From: Apostichopus japonicus
Taxonomy: Eukaryota; Echinodermata; Holothuroidea; Aspidochirotida; Stichopodidae
Assembly: GCF_037975245.1 (NCBI RefSeq)
Contig: NC_092577.1
Coordinates: 1-64,000 of the forward strand
Reading direction: 5' to 3'
DNA length: 64,000 nt
The notes under the pieces: model-generated
Database searches by the model: none
What the model saw: only the letters and a program-made list of their open reading frames with translations
Told to the model about the DNA's origin: nothing
Part shown: piece after piece, positions 63,411-64,000 of the stretch
Numbering within the stretch: position 1 is the first letter of the stretch
Layout of the letters: every line of letters starts with the position of its first letter
Made by a program: the position numbers and the translations under genes

Positions 63411-64000
63411 AAATTTAACGGAGTTTACTATGTACTTACTTTCAATCTAATGGTAACGAGCTTCACTCTCCATCTACTGGTGGTGAACATTACTCTCCAT
63501 TTTATGGTAATGGACTCCACACTATATCGTATGGTAATGCAGTTAAAATATTCATCATATTGCTATGGACTTCTCTATGTATCTTATAATAATGGGGTTT
63601 ACTATTTATCTAATGGTAATGTAACTCTAGTTAATAACGTCACTTCCCAGCTTATTGTAGTGAACAGATCTCCATATATAATTGTAATGGACTTCATTAT
63701 TCATCTAATATTTACTGGTAGGTGGGCATCACTACCCATCTAATGGCAGTGTCCTTCAATATGTATCTAGTGGTATTAGAATTCACTTACTTTATATCAC
63801 CCTTACAAAGACATTGTCTCAACCTTATGGCAACGAACCGCACTCTGCATTTCATTTAAAGTTATGCAAAGCTTAATTGGATTATAACAAGCTCAAGTTT
63901 ATGATTTTCACACACAATAAAAATTTTAATTCAAGAATGGACATTGCTATACAGATTGTTTTTTGCATCGTTTCCAGTTTTGTTTTGTTATATGTGTATA
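63411..64000. other. non-coding stretch at the right edge
   Basis: Diverged relatives of the 27-bp unit ('aatggtaatg' with 'actccacac' or 'taactctag') persist to about 63760. The rest is AT-rich DNA with nothing recognised. The frame at 63450-63743 is repeat-derived. Confidence 0.6.

Overview
This is a eukaryotic, animal-type window: AT-rich, with spliced genes (GT-AG introns), a Pol III SINE, CpG-rich transposon ends, many DNA transposons and several minisatellites. The transposon families, the BEN and CYP2-like proteins and the SINE/LINE tails suit a marine invertebrate, perhaps an echinoderm or other non-vertebrate deuterostome. That placement is inference. Nothing prokaryotic was seen.

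Layout. 1-3160: a ~180-bp tandem array that decays rightward. 3168-5567 (-): the C-terminal exons of a Crypton-like tyrosine recombinase. 5897-6497: a block repeated at 39634-40218. 9221-13904: a 4.7-kb foldback transposon whose inverted ends are arrays of 142/156-bp units; a second copy lies in inverse orientation at 41256-47042. 15340-16985: a diverged tandem duplication. 16359-16883, 18445-19504 and 21590-23253: three foldback elements with different tandem-repeat arms, 9-10-bp target duplications and partly similar tips; the third carries a tRNA-type SINE.

24242-35531: the most notable object, an apparently complete 11.3-kb CACTA/EnSpm-type (CMC) transposon. It has 13-bp terminal inverted repeats, CpG-rich subterminal repeats and two head-to-head spliced genes with uninterrupted frames: a ~1010-residue Tnp2-type transposase (-) and a ~516-residue BEN-domain protein (+). 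By analogy with plant CACTA elements (catalytic TnpD plus DNA-binding TnpA), the BEN protein may be the partner that binds the subterminal repeats.

36779-38824: dispersed copies of a short motif with two small hAT-type elements. 40457-47499: a three-level nest (hAT, then the foldback transposon, then a 1.4-kb hAT-type element). 48017-50741: two direct repeats flanking a degenerate minisatellite. 56567-61646 (+): the last four exons of a CYP2-like cytochrome P450, with 54-, 39- and 32-bp minisatellites in its introns and a 27-bp array just after its stop codon. Most other open frames are repeat artefacts.
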